Source: CALDTK01 sp045110575
GTDB lineage: Bacteria > Bacteroidota > Bacteroidia > Chitinophagales > Saprospiraceae
Reading direction: 5' to 3'
Assembly (NCBI GenBank): GCA_045110575.1
Contig: JBGCGF010000017.1
Location: 1-64,000, forward strand
DNA length: 64,000 bases
The notes beneath the pieces were generated by a model, which made no database searches, was not told the DNA's origin, and saw only the letters and a program-made list of their open reading frames with translations. The translations under genes and the position numbers were made by a program. Below, one piece after another: positions 25,852 to 41,000 of this stretch; positions within the stretch are counted from its first letter, which is position 1; the number at the start of each line of letters is the position of its first letter.

Positions 25852-26064
25852 AACAGATAATTGGGAGCAATCAGGCTCTCCCGCGCAAACCCATACTGTT
25901 CGGTGCTCAAAAGCTGCAAATTTCGGCCACGCTATAGAACGTATTAGACTTTTCAGGTATAGATTTTGCCTCAATCCAGTTGGAGAGATATACGACCGAG
26001 GACTAACATGTTCCTACCCTGACGCTTAATCCCCTAAGTATCAAGGTTTAATGTAATACGGTAG

Positions 26065-29000
26065 ATGTCTTTCCATAAACTGCCTTCGCGCATGAATCCT
26101 GGATTTACCCTTACCGCTACGTGGTTATATACCACACGATTGCTGACCATTACCCTTTGGTCTGTACTTTTTACAGGTATTTTTTCAGGGCCTTTGGCCG
26201 CTGAGAATTCCGCAACTTTAGAAACTGGTGTTTTGCCGAAAGGCGAAGAGAACTGTGAATCTGAGTTTGTAGACGATTATTCACCTCCGGATTACTTTAT
26301 TAATCCTGCGGAAGGAAAACGAGTGGATTTGTACTACAGGGGTCTTAAGCTCCTGTTGCCGGCTCGTGTCGACATCCCTAATCCGGAAACGGTAGAGAAA
26401 GTGTATGTCGAAGTTGTCTATAAAGGCAAGCTTCCGAGGACTAGTCTACATAGCGCAATTCAGGCTACCATCCAGAATGGTACTGATGTTAATCTTACAC
26501 CTAAATTGGTTTCAGGGAGCTGGGGATCAAATGGTGTAGGAATTTTTTATGGTGAGGTAGGCAAGACCGATCGGGTTCAACTCAATTTTGAAGTAGAAGA
26601 AGCATCTGCACAGAGTGTAATGCTATATGTATTGCGTAATAAGCAAACTCCAGGCATCTATCAAGCAGGTACCTACGCGAATTTTTACGGATATCACACG
26701 ACTGCTGAGTTCGACATTCCTCTTCCTCCGGATCCAAGATGGAAGAATATTAGAGTGACCATCCCTGTGACAGAAATCACAACAGATGGGCGCGTTTTAG
26801 ATTTTGAAATTACTGCGGGAGACATTGTTAAGAAATTTCGAAAAGTATGGAGCCCTGGCTTCAACTTTGACAATCAATGTTGTATCGATAGTGTAGAAAC
26901 TGTTCTCGAAGGAGTTACGACTGCCGAAAACGTGAATGTGAAAGTTATTAGTCCTACTTCTGGTGGGCAATCTTTCGTGGTTTCCGGTATTATCCAAGCA
27001 GAACTATGTCCTGTCTGTGACCCTCTTGTCATAGATATCCCAGAAGAAACTTGTAAGAATGAAATGATTCTTATAGAATGTGCGAGCCCTGGCGCAGGAT
27101 ATACAGCCGAGTGGGACTTTGGCCCAGGATCTTCTCCGAGAACACATACTGGGTTTGGAGAAGTCTATGTTGAATTTGCGAATCCAACCGATAATCAAGA
27201 AATAAAAGTAAGCTTCTCGAGCGCAACCTGTTCGAGAAATGAAACGCACTATATAAAGGTAAATGAATGCAAGGTTTCCACCTGTGCACTGGAAGCAGCA
27301 ACTGTTATTCAGCACCCTGCAAATGGAAACTCAAACGGCATAATTGAGATGGATATGTGCGTGACTTGCGGGTCTACGCCTCCATATCGAATCTTTTATA
27401 CTTTTCAAGGAAAACAATTTGAAAAAGGTCCATTTAATGAGCCAAAACCAAGGCTAATAAATCTCGAAGCTGGTATCTACTCTAAGATTTACGTTATCGA
27501 TTCAAATGGTTGCCGAACAAATATCACTGGCCCTGTTACCCTTTGCAACGGAGGTTGTGGTCAACGACCAACTTGTTTGGAACAAGTCTGTACACTTTCA
27601 GGATTTAATGATGGCGGTGAATACCGATCACTTTGGATTCAAGGACTAGGTATTTCTTCTTTCAAATGGAAATGGGTTGGCGGAACTGGTGACTTAATTG
27701 TCACTGGTCCAAATTCAGTGAAAATTGAGGGCCGCGTTCAAAGCCTTTCTGACGCAAGTTGTGGTTTCGATGTTAAACTAGTATTTAAAGATCGCCGCAA
27801 CTGGAATGAATGGTCAGCACTTGGCCGTGATTGGAAAGGAAACAGAGGGCTAATAGTCGATGATCAGCATAAAACATGGGACTACTATGAAATGGTAGCT
27901 GGCGAAAGTAAACTTACTGGATATGGTTGCTGGACAGGAACTTTATCACTTAGTCCAAATCCCCCAGACCTTACTTATGGACTTCAGATTGGTGAAGGAG
28001 CGAACGACCAAAACCTAAATCCAGGTTTAAGTTCTTGGTTTCTATATGATGGTACCCTTAACGGTACGCATTATGTAGGTCGCGGAGATATTAACGACGA
28101 GGGTACTTGTCGAATCTCAGATTTAGAAAGAAACGCAGTTCCAATTATCAGCTGCGGAGCTGATTTTGCAGTGAGCTGTGGAGGATCTCCTGATGATGCT
28201 CCTCGCCCAGAAATCAACTGTGGTAATCCTGACGATTATACGTTGACTTACGAAGATCGCGAGGTTTCTACAAACCCAAGACGTATTGAACGGACTTGGA
28301 CTGCAGCTGGACCAGGAGGCCCAGCAACCTGCACCCAAACGCTGACCTTCGCCGATGAAGCACCACCTATTTTCACGCAAGTTCCAACCCAGGATCGTAT
28401 GCTGTGCGGAGAGGTAGTTCCTCAAGAAGCAGAAGCAAGCGATGCTTGTGGATCTGTTGATGTTACTTTCCGCGAAACAAAATTTAATGAGACTTGTCCA
28501 GGCAATTACGACCTACGTCGTGTTTGGACCGCAACTGACGAAAGTGGCAATACAGCAACAGCTGAACTTATCGTCCACGTAATTGATGAAAAAGGTCCGA
28601 AATTCATCTCTAAAGTTCCGTCAATTGTAATTGATTGTTCAGATGATCTCCCGACAGATCAGCCAGTAGCTATTGATGAATGCGGAGGTAATGTTGATAT
28701 CGATTATTCTATCAGTGATTGTGAAGCACAAGACCCTGTTTACACATGGGATGGAGGAACTCTCACTTACCTGACAGAAGGTGAAGATCCTTGTGATCCG
28801 TATCCAACTAGCGCAAAGCGACTTCTTGTTGAGGCTGTTTGTTCGGACAATCCAAATGTGCGTCGTCGCTGGAGAGTCGTCAACCGAAATGATTTCCCAA
28901 TGTGGTTGAACCGCGTTGAGGCTTATGGTCGTGACATTTATAATGACGGATTTAGCGTTCCTGCTAAAGGAGACATCTTCTTCTTCACGCCAACAGAGAG

Positions 29001-32000
29001 CGGCGATAAGTCAATCACGATTACTTGGAGTGATGAAAATCACAGCCCGATTACCGAAATAGGTATGTCTAATGAGGATCAATGTGAATTGACTAAAGGC
29101 GAAACATGTGCTTGCGCATATTCTCGTAAATGGAAAGCGACTGACGAGTGTGGTAATTCTAGTTGGTCGATCCAACTTGTTTGGAAAAGAGATACTGATG
29201 CGCCAGTACTTAGAAATCTCCCAGCAGACCGAACGTACTCAGCAGGTACAGCGATTCCTGCTCCTGCGAATGTTACTGCTACAGATGTTTGCGGAACAGC
29301 AACCGTTGTGTTCAATGAGGAACGAATTGAAAGCGCAGATTACAATTGTGATGAAGCAGCTGTCCATTACCTGTTTGGATGGGAAAGCGTTCAAAATCCA
29401 CTTTTGACTCTAAACGGTCGACAGTTTATAATCGGTAGCGAGCCACTCCGTATTCAAGAAAATTGTGGCGGAGCAGCCGTAGTTACTGGTTCGTTGATTG
29501 ACGTTGCAAACCCGAACGCTGTGTTCGAATTGGTTTGGAACCTCAAGGATCGTCGAACCTTTGCTGAGCATTCATCCGCGGGAGGGAATGCGCCAACGGA
29601 TTGTTCTACTGCAGATAAAAATGGATGGAGTTTCTACCAGTTAGAAACGAACAGTAGACTTACAGGAACTGGAGCAAATGCTGGCGTGTCACTCACGGTA
29701 AGTTCTCCAAGTAACCAATGGATTCAGCTTGGAGCTGGAGCGAACCGCAACAACTGTAAGTTGGGCATCTATGGTGAACTGACGTACAACACAACTTCAG
29801 GGAATTACGCAGGCAACGAAGGAGCTCTTCGCGGAGCACTTAGCAGCGTAGAGCTTCAAGAAGCTGGAAGCTGTGGTGACAACTACACACTAATTCGCAG
29901 CTGGATGGCTACGGACGATTGTGGCAACAGAGCATTCGAACGTCAAGTAATTCGTGTATTAGATGAGGAAACTCCAACCTTCGAAGGAGTTCCTAATAAC
30001 ATCACTATTGATTGTTCGGACCCTGTCCCAGCAGCAAACGTGACTGCTATTGACAACTCAGATGATGACGTCGAGGTAACCCTAGACGAAACAGATACTG
30101 GTGACCAGTGTGGACGTACCATTAAGCGTACTTGGACAGCTATTGACGATTGCGGTAACAGCAAGACCGCTCGCCAAGTGATTACAGTAAGAGACCAATC
30201 TTCTCCAGTCATTACGTTTAGCAATCCTGCCATTCAGGCATTAAATAGCGGCGACATCCTTGTGATCAGCTGTAGCGACGTTCCGACCATCGATGAGTCG
30301 ATTGCCTCTGTTACGGACAATTGCGATCCTAATCCAACATTGACCTTCAGAGACGAAGGTCTTGGTCAGGGAGACTGCTCTACAGATGGATATCGTGAAC
30401 GATTCCGCTGTACGTGGACGGCTACCGACCAATGTGGAAACGAAACCGTTTTCTTCCTTTTCGTAGAATTCCATGATGACAAGGCACCTGTGCTAGCACA
30501 AGTTCCAGCCAACAAAACACAAGCTTGTGACGCTGCGCTCCCTACAGACCAGCCAACAGCTTCGGACAACTGTAGCGATAGCCCAACGATTGTAGAAACA
30601 CAATCAACGATCACCGGATCGTGCGCTGATTCGTACCAAGTTGTTCGTCTATGGACAGCAACAGATGATTGCGGTAACACAGCAACAGCTAGTCAGGTAG
30701 TGACGCTCAACGATGAGTCGGCACCTGTATTCTCTGGAGTACCAGCAGCAGTAACGCTCAACTGTGAGGATGCGCTCCCTACTGCTGAGCCTACTGCAAA
30801 TGACAACTGCGACCAAAATGTGCGCTTAGTAGAAACACAAGAAACTCAACAAGGAGCCTGTGGTGATACGTATGTAATGGTTCGACTTTGGACTGCGACA
30901 GACAACTGTGGCAACATCGCGACAGCAAGCCAAGTAGTTACTGTTCAAGATAACCAAGCCCCAACGCTTACTTTCTCTAATGCACGTCTCAATGGCATGA
31001 ATGACGGAGGAGAGCTTATCGTGGATTGCGATGATATCCCTTTCTTTAATGAGGGAGACGTAGTTGCGAACGACAATTGCGATAACAATGTCAATGTCAC
31101 GTTTACAGACAACTTAGTCTCAGCGGGAGATTGTGCAACCGACGGCTTCGTCAAGCACTTTAAGTGTACATGGACAGCAGTTGATGCATGCGGTAATACC
31201 GAAAGCATTTCTATCAACCTTAAGATTAAGGACAATACGATTCCTGCAATCACGAGTGTTCCTGGCAACATTTCGATCAGCTGTGAGCAATCTTTACCGA
31301 CCTCACAACCGACGATTTCTGACAACTGTACATCTGACGCTAACCTCACTGTAGCCGAGACAAGCACGACCGTTCCTGGTTCATGCTCAGAAGACTACCG
31401 CGTAATTCGTCTTTGGACAGTTACAGACGCATGTGGCAATGAGGCGACAGCGAGTCAGGTGGTTACTGTTAAGGATGAGATCCGACCAATTTTGGCTCAG
31501 GTTCCAGAAAGTCTCACAGTTTCATGTGATGATCCTTTCCCTACTACCCTACCAACAGCAACAGACAATTGCGATACAGACGTCGCGGTTACTGTTTCAG
31601 AAAACCGAACTTCTGACGACTGCCCAGGCAATTCTAGTGTTGTTCGCGTCTTTACGGCAACGGACAACTGTGGTAATACTGCGACGGCAAGTCAAGTCGT
31701 AACAATCCGCGATCGAGAGGAACCAACTTTATCGCAAGTCCCTGCAGATGCAACCCTAAGTTGTACAGATGCTATCCCAACAACGCAACCGGTTGCTTCA
31801 GACAATTGCGATACTGATGTCGCTGTTACGGAAACAAGCGAACGCCGCGACGGTGCTTGTCCAGACAGCTATAAGCTTGTGCGCCTTTGGACGGCTACAG
31901 ATCACTGTGGAAACGAAACAACGGCAAGCCAAGTCCTAACTATTCAGGATACGGAAGTGCCGGTTTTAGCCTCGCTTCCGCAAAACACAACCATTCGTTG

Positions 32001-35000
32001 TGATGAGCAATTACCGACGAACCGTCCGACGGCAAGTGATAATTGTGATAATGACGTCAACATTGCTGAGACGCAAGAAACCCGTGCGGGTCGATGTGCA
32101 AACAGCTATGAAGTTGTTCGTCTCTTTACGGCAACTGACAACTGTGGCAATGTTGCTACAGGTAGTCAAATCGTAACGGTTACTGACGATATCAAACCTG
32201 AATTTTCTAGTGTACCTGCAAACATCACGATCGATTGTAACGGCACCGTTCCTCAAGAACAACCAAGCGCTACAGACAATTGTGACGGCCAAGTTGCGGT
32301 CACAGAAACGCAGGAGAATCGTCCGGGCCTTTGTGCAGGATCATACACGATCGTTCGTCTCTTTACGGCAATCGACAAGTGTGGAAACGAATCTACAGCA
32401 AGTCAAATCGTAACGGTTCAGGATATCGAAGCTCCTGTATTTGCATACGTTCCAGCCAACTTGGCAATCAGTTGTGCGGAGTCACTTCCTACCGAAGAGG
32501 CACAAGCTTCTGACAATTGCGATCAAGCTGTCGTCATTACCGAACGTCAAGAAACTCGCGCAGGAAATTGCGCAGGTACTTACGACGTGGTCCGCTTCTT
32601 TACAGCGACCGACCATTGTGGTAATACAGTTTCTGCGAGTCAGGTGGTTAGCGTATTCGATGACGAAGCGCCAACTTTTGCCGGAGTACCGACTAACGTC
32701 AGCATCTCATGTGAAGAGCAGGTTCCGACCAGCGCGCCAACAGCATCAGACAACTGTGATGCGAATGTAGATGTCCAACTCACAGAGACTCGAGAAGACG
32801 GAACATGTGCAGACAACTACCGCGTTATTCGACGCTGGGTTGCAACAGATCATTGTGGAAATGCGGCTACAGCTAGTCAGGTTGTTACGGTTCAAGACCA
32901 GACGAACCCGACCTTTGCCGGTGTCCCTCAAAACATGACCATTGCTTGTAGTCAGTCGTTACCAACGACTCAACCTACCGCCACAGACAATTGTGATACA
33001 GATGTAACCGTCGTAGAAACTCAGCGCACGGAAGCAGGAGCTTGTACTGACTCTTATAAAGTCATTCGCGTTTGGACTGCCACGGACAACTGTGGTAATG
33101 TTGAAACAGCAAGCCAAACCGTCCAAGTTGAAGACAAAGAGGCACCAAGCTTTGCAAACGTGCCATCGTCAGTATCTATTAGTTGTGATGAGCCATTACC
33201 GAGTATTGGACCTGATGTTACAGACAACTGTGACGACGATGTTAGTCTAAATGAAACGCAAGAGACGATTCCAGGAGCTTGTCCTGAAACGTACAAGGTT
33301 GTCCGTACATGGACAGCTACAGATAACTGTGGTAATGTCGAAACGGCAAGCCAAACAGTTACCGTAACAGACTCGGAAGCTCCAACTTTCGCATTTGTAC
33401 CAGCGACAATAACGATCGACTGCGATGCAAGCTTGCCTGCAAGCCAGCCAGAAGTTGATGACAATTGTGACCAATCTGTACAGATTACAGAAACGCAAGA
33501 AACTCAAGCAGGACGATGTGCAGGAGCATACACGGTGATTCGTCTATGGACTGCCGTTGATAACTGCGGCAATACGTCGACCGCGAATCAGACTGTAAAC
33601 GTTCAAGACATTAGTGCTCCAACCTTCGCAAGTGTACCGCAGGCAACTACGGTACAATGTGATGCTGCACTTCCGGTAACACAGCCTATCGTTACAGACA
33701 ATTGTGACGATGATGTAACGGTCACCGAAGCGCAAACAAACGAAGCAGGAAGATGTGCCGGCAACTACACGGTTGTTCGTACATGGACCGCAGTTGATGA
33801 TTGTGGTAACACTGCAACGGCTGTTCAACGGGTAACTGTTGAGGATACCGAAGCACCTATTTTCACGCAAGTACCGACCTCTGTAACACTAAGCTGTGAG
33901 GAGAGCGTGCCGACTGTTTTGGCGACAGCTACAGACAACTGCGACACAAACGTCTCAATTACTGAAACGCAAGATCGCGTAGAAGGTAACTGCCCGGGCA
34001 ACTTCACGGTTACCCGCCTATTTACGGCAACAGACCACTGTGGCAACGTTACCACAGCGAGTCAGGTCGTCAATTTCCAAGACAATACAAATCCAACATT
34101 TGCTTCTGTACCGGCAACAGTCACTATCGAATGTGATGGCACATTACCTACCAATGCGCCAACTGCAAGCGACAATTGTGATCAGAATGTAAGCATCGGG
34201 GAGACGCAAGAAACTCAACCTGGACCGTGTACAGATAGTTACCGTGTTATCCGTTTATGGACGGCAACCGACAACTGTGGCAACGCATCGACTGCGAGTC
34301 AAATCGTAATTGTTGAGGATACGCAAGCTCCAATATTTGCCAATGTTCCTGCAGAAGTCACTGTAGAGTGCAGCGATCCGCTGCCGACCGACATGGCTAC
34401 CGCAACAGATAACTGTGATACAGACGTTACGGTAACCGTAGCAGAACGCAATGAGACAGGTAACTGTACAGACAGCTATACCGTAGTTCGCGTATTTACT
34501 GCCGTTGACAATTGCGGCAATTCGACTACCGCTGAGCAACGCGTTAATGTTGTTGACACGCAAGCTCCAACATTTGCGAGTGTTCCTCAAGCAGTGACTA
34601 TCTCATGCGACGAGGCTGTTCCAACAACAGCAGCGACAGCGACCGATAACTGTGATACGCAAGTATCTGTGACTGAAACTGAGCGCACTGTTGCTGGTGA
34701 TTGCGCAGATCGTTACGAAGTGATTCGTCTCTTCACAGCGACTGACAATTGTGGCAATACAGCGACTGCTGAACAAGTCATTACCATTCAAGATACGCAG
34801 GCGCCAACGTTTGCAAGCATTCCTCAAGCATTAACGATCCGCTGCGATGAAGCGCTTCCGACAACGGCTCCGATAGCATCAGATAACTGCGACACGCAAG
34901 TATCTGTAACTGAAGCTCAACGCAACGAGCCAGGTAACTGTGCAGAAAGCTATACTGTTATCAGAACGTGGACAGCAGTCGATAACTGTGGCAACACAGC

Positions 35001-38000
35001 AACTGCTGAACAACGTATCACTCTCACCGATGAGGTCGCGCCAGTACTGGTTAGCGTACCTGTAGGTGTCACGATTGCATGTGATCAGCCGATTCCGACA
35101 GATATGCCAGTTGCTACGGACAACTGTGACGATGACGTGAGCATTACCGAAGCACAAGAAACCGTTCCAGGCGACTGCCCAGGAGCGTATGACGTAATCC
35201 GCACGTTCACGGCAACCGATGGTTGTGGTAATACGGCAACGGCAAGTCAAACAATCAAAGTTATAGACGAACGCAATCCAGTATTTGCAGGTGTTCCAAC
35301 AGCAGTCACTATCTCTTGTGACGAAGAGCTTCCTTCAGATCAACCAACCGCTACAGATACCTGTGACGAAAACGTTGACATCGAAGAATCAGAAGAATTC
35401 CTTGCTGGAAATTGTGGTGGTTCTTACCGTGTGATCCGTCAATGGACAGCAACGGACGACTGTGGCAATACGGCTACAGCAACCCAGCTTGTTACTGTTC
35501 AGGATCTTACCAATCCAATTTTCGCAAGTGTTCCTGCTGCCGTAAACCTTTCATGTGACGATGTTCTTCCAACAGATTTACCTACTGCGACTGACAATTG
35601 TGACGACGACGTACACATTTCAGAAACACAGCAACGTATGCCTGGTGGATGTGCAGACAGCTACACGCTCGTTCGCACCTTCACAGCAACAGACGAGTGT
35701 GGCAACATAACCACCGCAAGTCAAATAGTAACCGTTGCAGATAATGCCAACCCTGAGTTTGCGAGCGTTCCTAGCGACGTTGAGATCTCTTGTGACGAGG
35801 CTATCCCAACCGACCAACCAACAGCTACTGACTTATGCGATGATGATGTTGCGATTACAGAAGCGCAAGAAACTATCCCTGGCGCGTGCCCTGGTGCATA
35901 CCAGATCATCCGTACTTGGACGGCAGTAGATAACTGTGGCAACACGGCTATTGCAAGTCAAACCGTCAGCGTAGGTGATAGAGCAGAACCAACGTTCACG
36001 AACGTGCCTGCAGCTGTAACTATTAGTTGTGATGGCGAGGTACCAACGGAGCAACCAGTTGCTATCGACAATTGCGACGACAACGTCAACATAACAGAGG
36101 CACAAACCACTGAAACAGGCGACTGTACAGATAGCTACAAGGTCGTACGTACCTGGACAGCTACTGATGATTGTGGCAATGTGGCTATGGCTAGTCAGGT
36201 TGTTACGGTTGAAGACAGCACAAGCCCTGAGTTTGTAAGCGTTCCTCCTGCAGTCAGCATTAGCTGTGATCAAGAACTTCCAACTACGCAACCTCGTGCC
36301 AACGACAACTGTGATACAGAAGTCGACATTACAGAACGAACAGACCGCGATCGTGGTAACTGTGGTTCTAGCTACACGGTAACACGTATCTGGACAGCAA
36401 CTGACAATTGTGGCAACACTGCTACAGCGACTCAGCTTGTCACAGTAGAAGACAATACTCCACCAGTATTCGCAAATGTTCCTGCGAGCGTAACCATCCT
36501 TTGTGATGAGTCGGCTCCAGACAATGAGCCAACAGCTACCGACAACTGTGACGACGAAGTACGCATCCGCAGCAATGAGGAGCGTATTGATGGAGGATGT
36601 GCAGATAGCTACCAGCTTGTCCGCACATGGACAGCAGAAGACGATTGTGGCAACATTGCTACTGCGAGTCAAGTCGTGACGGTAATCGACCCAACCGCTC
36701 CGACGTTTGCACAGATTCCGCCAGAAACTACGATTACTTGTAGTGAAGGTCTTCCTACTAGTCAGCCAGTTACAAACGATAACTGTGACAGCGACGTCAC
36801 CATTACGGAGACACAAGAGACGTTACCTGGCGCATGTCCAGACAGCTACGTTGTGATTCGTACATGGATCATTACAGACAACTGTGGCAACTCAGATCGC
36901 GCTACACAGAAAGTAACGGTAGTTGATACCAGCGAACCAACATTCGCAAGTGTACCATCTAGCCGAACGGTCAACTGTGACGAAGATCCAGGAGACGAAG
37001 AACCAGTTGCATCAGATAATTGCGACGATGACGTGGCAATCACGATGACTGAAACAACCAACGGCGACAATTGCGCCGAAGGCATCGAGCTCATCCGAAT
37101 CTGGACTGCAACCGACAACTGTGGCAACACAGCGACGGCAAGTCAGACGATCACTTTCGTTGACAATGAAGATCCAGTTCTTGCAGGTGTTGAGCGTTCA
37201 ATCACCGTAGAATGTGATCAGCCGATTCCACTTATCTACCCTACAGCTACAGACAACTGTGACCGTGAAGTAGACATCATGTACTTCGACAATGAGCAAG
37301 ATGAGGAGTGCGGTAAGACGATTACTCGTACATGGGTTGCGAGCGACGATTGTGGGAACACATCTTCAGAAACGCAGCTAATAATAATTCGCGATACGCA
37401 ACTCCCTGTTCTTAGTGGAGTTCCTACAAGTGCACAAATCAACTGTGACGATGCCATTCCAACGGCAACGGTAACAGCAACAGACAACTGTACGCAGGTA
37501 GTTGATATCGTTCTTGAAGAGTTCGAAATTCCTGGAGGATGTCCTGGAGAACGCAGCATTATAAGAATTTGGACAGCAACCGATGATTGTGGTAACGCAG
37601 CAGTAGGTAGCCAGACTATCACCATCACCGATGGCGGCGCACCAGTATTTGCAGGTATACCGACGGCAGTGACAATTACATGTGCTGACGATCTTCCAAG
37701 CACGCTTCCTACAGCCACAGACAACTGTGGAGGAGGTTCTACAGCAGTAGCGATTACGGTTGAAGAAACCAACGAGCCTGGCAACTGCGCGAATAACTAC
37801 CGCGTAATTCGCGTATTCACGGCAACGGATGATTGTGGCAACACATCAACTGCGAGTCAAACCGTAACCGTTTCAGACGATGAAGCGCCGACCTTTGCAA
37901 GTGTACCTGCAGATGCAAGTATTTCTTGTAGCGAGCAATTGCCTCAAGGCACTGCGACCGCTACAGACAACTGTGACAACAGCGTAAACGTCAGCATGAC

Positions 38001-41000
38001 TGAGCGCACCGTTGCAGGCAACTGTGATGACAACTACGAGGTTATTCGCACCTACTCTGCAGTAGATGCTTGTGGCAATCTAGCCACAGCAACGCAAACG
38101 ATCACCATTTCGGATACAGAAGCTCCAACGTTTGCGAACGTTCCTGCTAATGTTGAAGTAAGCTGTGATGATCCAATTCCAACGGATACTCCAACGGCTA
38201 CCGATGACTGCGACAATGACGTAGAAATCTCGGTAGTTGAAGATCGTATAGCTGGGACTTCATCTAACGAATACCAAATCGTTCGCACCTGGACTGCAGT
38301 CGATAACTGTGGTAACACGGCGACAGCAAGTCAGACGATCTCTGTCATCGCTGACGGAGAACCAACGTTCACCTTCGTTCCTGAAAACCTAACACTAAGC
38401 TGCACGCAACAAATTCCGAATGCGGATGCTCGAGCTACAGACAATTGCGATGGTGACCTTCAGGTAGTACTCGCTGAAGAAAGAGTTGATGGAAGTTGTG
38501 CAAACAACTATGACATCGTTCGCACATGGACGGCCACCGATACCGATAGTAATTCTGCAACAGCAAGCCAGACGATCACAGTGAGTGACCTCGTTCCTCC
38601 AAGCTTCGATCAGGTCCCTGCTGATGTATCTCTTGTTTGCGGACAGATTACACCAACCGACATGGCCACGGCTTCTGACATCTGCGATCAAGCAGTAGTC
38701 GTAACCGTAACAGAGACTAACCGTCCTGGCACTTGCGGAAGTGAGTATGACGTACTTCGCACGTTCCGTGCAACAGATGCTTGCGGCAACGCAGCGACTG
38801 CAACACAAGTCGTGTCATTCATTGATGATCAAGCTCCGGAATTCACCTTCGTACCTGACTCTGAAGAGTTCCAGTGTTCTGTAGGTCAACCACGCGAGCG
38901 TGCTCAAGCAACAGACAACTGTACATCTAATGTGCAGATCACCTTTGAAGATGTCAGCCCAAGCAGTGACTGCTCACAACGACTACAACGTGTGTGGACA
39001 GCTACTGACGAATGTGGCAATACAGCAACGGCAGTTCAGCAGATTTTGCTTGAGGACACAGAAGATCCTGAGTTGATCAATGTGCCGGCAAATTCATCTG
39101 TTGATCTTACGAATGGCGGGACTATTCCAGCACCGGCAAACGTAACAGCTAACGACAATTGTGATTCAAATCCAAATGTCAGCTTTAATGAAACTAGTCA
39201 ACCTACGTCAGGATGTGGATACGTCCTTGTTCGTACGTGGGAAGCAACTGACCAGTGTGGCAATACCGAGAAAGCTACCCAGCGCATCACCGTTACGGAA
39301 GATGCAGGTGTAAGTATCACGGTAGATCCAACATCTGATTGTGCGCCAACTGGAGTTCAAGTACATGCTGTTCCTGCAACGCAAGGAGCAACCTACACTT
39401 GGACAAGTAACAGCGGCAGTTTCACAAACGGAAATACAGCCAACCCAACCTTTGTACCATCAGGGGCAGGGACATACACCATCAACCTCACCGTTAGTGG
39501 GTCTGGCTGTACAGGTAAGGCATCCGAAACCATTACAATCGACGGAGCAACGCTCAACGTAACGGGCAACGGTCCGATCTGCGTAGGAGGCACTATTCAA
39601 CTTACGGCCTCGGCAGGAGCTGATAGTTATGCTTGGTCAGGTCCGAATGGTTTTAGCGCAAGCCAAGCCAACGTAACGCTAAACGATGCGACAGTCGCAA
39701 TGGGAGGTGTTTACACCCTAACTGCTGACTTTGGTTCTTGTACTCAAGAAGCTACAGTTACTGTTGCCGTGAGTGGATCACTTCAAGTAACCCTTGATAT
39801 TCCAACCCTCATTTGCTCAGAGCAGATGGTAACATTCACCGCAGGCGGTGCTGATAATGCTACGTGGACAGCACCTTCAGGTCAGACCTACACAGGTGCG
39901 ACGACGCAGGTCGGTCCGATCAGCTTCGGTAGCCACAACGGTCAATGGTCAGTTGTTGCAACCAACGCTGCAGGCTGTAGCTCTACACTTGACTTCACGG
40001 TTCAAGTCATCAGAAGCCCGCAACTGTCAGCTACTTCAAACTCACCAGTTTGCGCAGGCGGACAAATTCAACTCAATGCAGTTGGTGCTCAGAATTACCA
40101 ATGGACAGGACCTAATGGCTACACGGCTTCAAGTGCTGCACCAGTAATCACAGATCTATCAGCTTACCCAGTTGGATCCTACCAGTTCATCGCTGTAGGA
40201 ACAAACCTAGCGGGTTGTGAAGCACGTGACACCGCTACAGTCGTTGTGACTGGAGCAGCTGTTGTAAATGCATCTGTACCGGCTACAATTTGCGAAGGCG
40301 AAGTACTCAACTTCACGGCTTCGGGAGCAGATAGCTATGTTTGGTCAGGCCCGAACGGCTTCTCTAGTCTCGGTGCATCTCCTAGTATCCAGGCAATCAC
40401 TGCTGCAGGATCAGGAACGTATACGTTGAATGCTGAGACTGCCGCAGGCTGCTCAATCACAGAGACTTTCGAAGTTGTTGTACGTACAGATTGCAATCCA
40501 AACGAATGCAACCTTCCTACTCAAAGTGACTTCACGCTCATCCAACCTGATTGCGGTCAAAGCAATGGTTCGATAACCTTCAATGGAGATACGACTGGCT
40601 ATTCGTTTGTATGGACCCCAGGTCAGAATACGGGTCTAGCTGCCGGTGATTACTGGGTAACAGTGACCAAGCGAGGAGATCCTGCTTGCGCCAAAACCTA
40701 TGACTTCACACTCGTTGAAGACAATGCTCCATCAGCAACAGTAGATGTTGAAGGTGAGCAGTGTGACCTAGACGGTATCGTAACGATTACTCCAACTCCT
40801 GCCGGCACGTACACTGTTCAGTGGTCAGATCAAAGTGCAAGCTCTACTTCACTTGTAAGAGACGACCTTAAGGCTGGAGCCTACACGTTCGTATTAACAG
40901 CAGATAATGGCTGTACGCTTACGCAAAACGTAACCGTACCAGACGACTGTGACTGTACAACTGTAACCGCTTCTGTTCCGACTTCAATCTGCGAAGGTGA

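Noticed and set aside
35833..36816. Long minus-strand open frame of 327 codons inside the giant gene, with several shorter ones in the same array
   Set aside because: It has a 238-base periodicity with the HYR repeats, no signal or domain, and arises because stop codons are rare in the antisense of the repeated codons.
30475..39297. Regularly spaced repeats reminiscent of a CRISPR array
   Set aside because: The period is about 238 bases, the repeats are translated in one frame, and there are no conserved short repeats with unique spacers.
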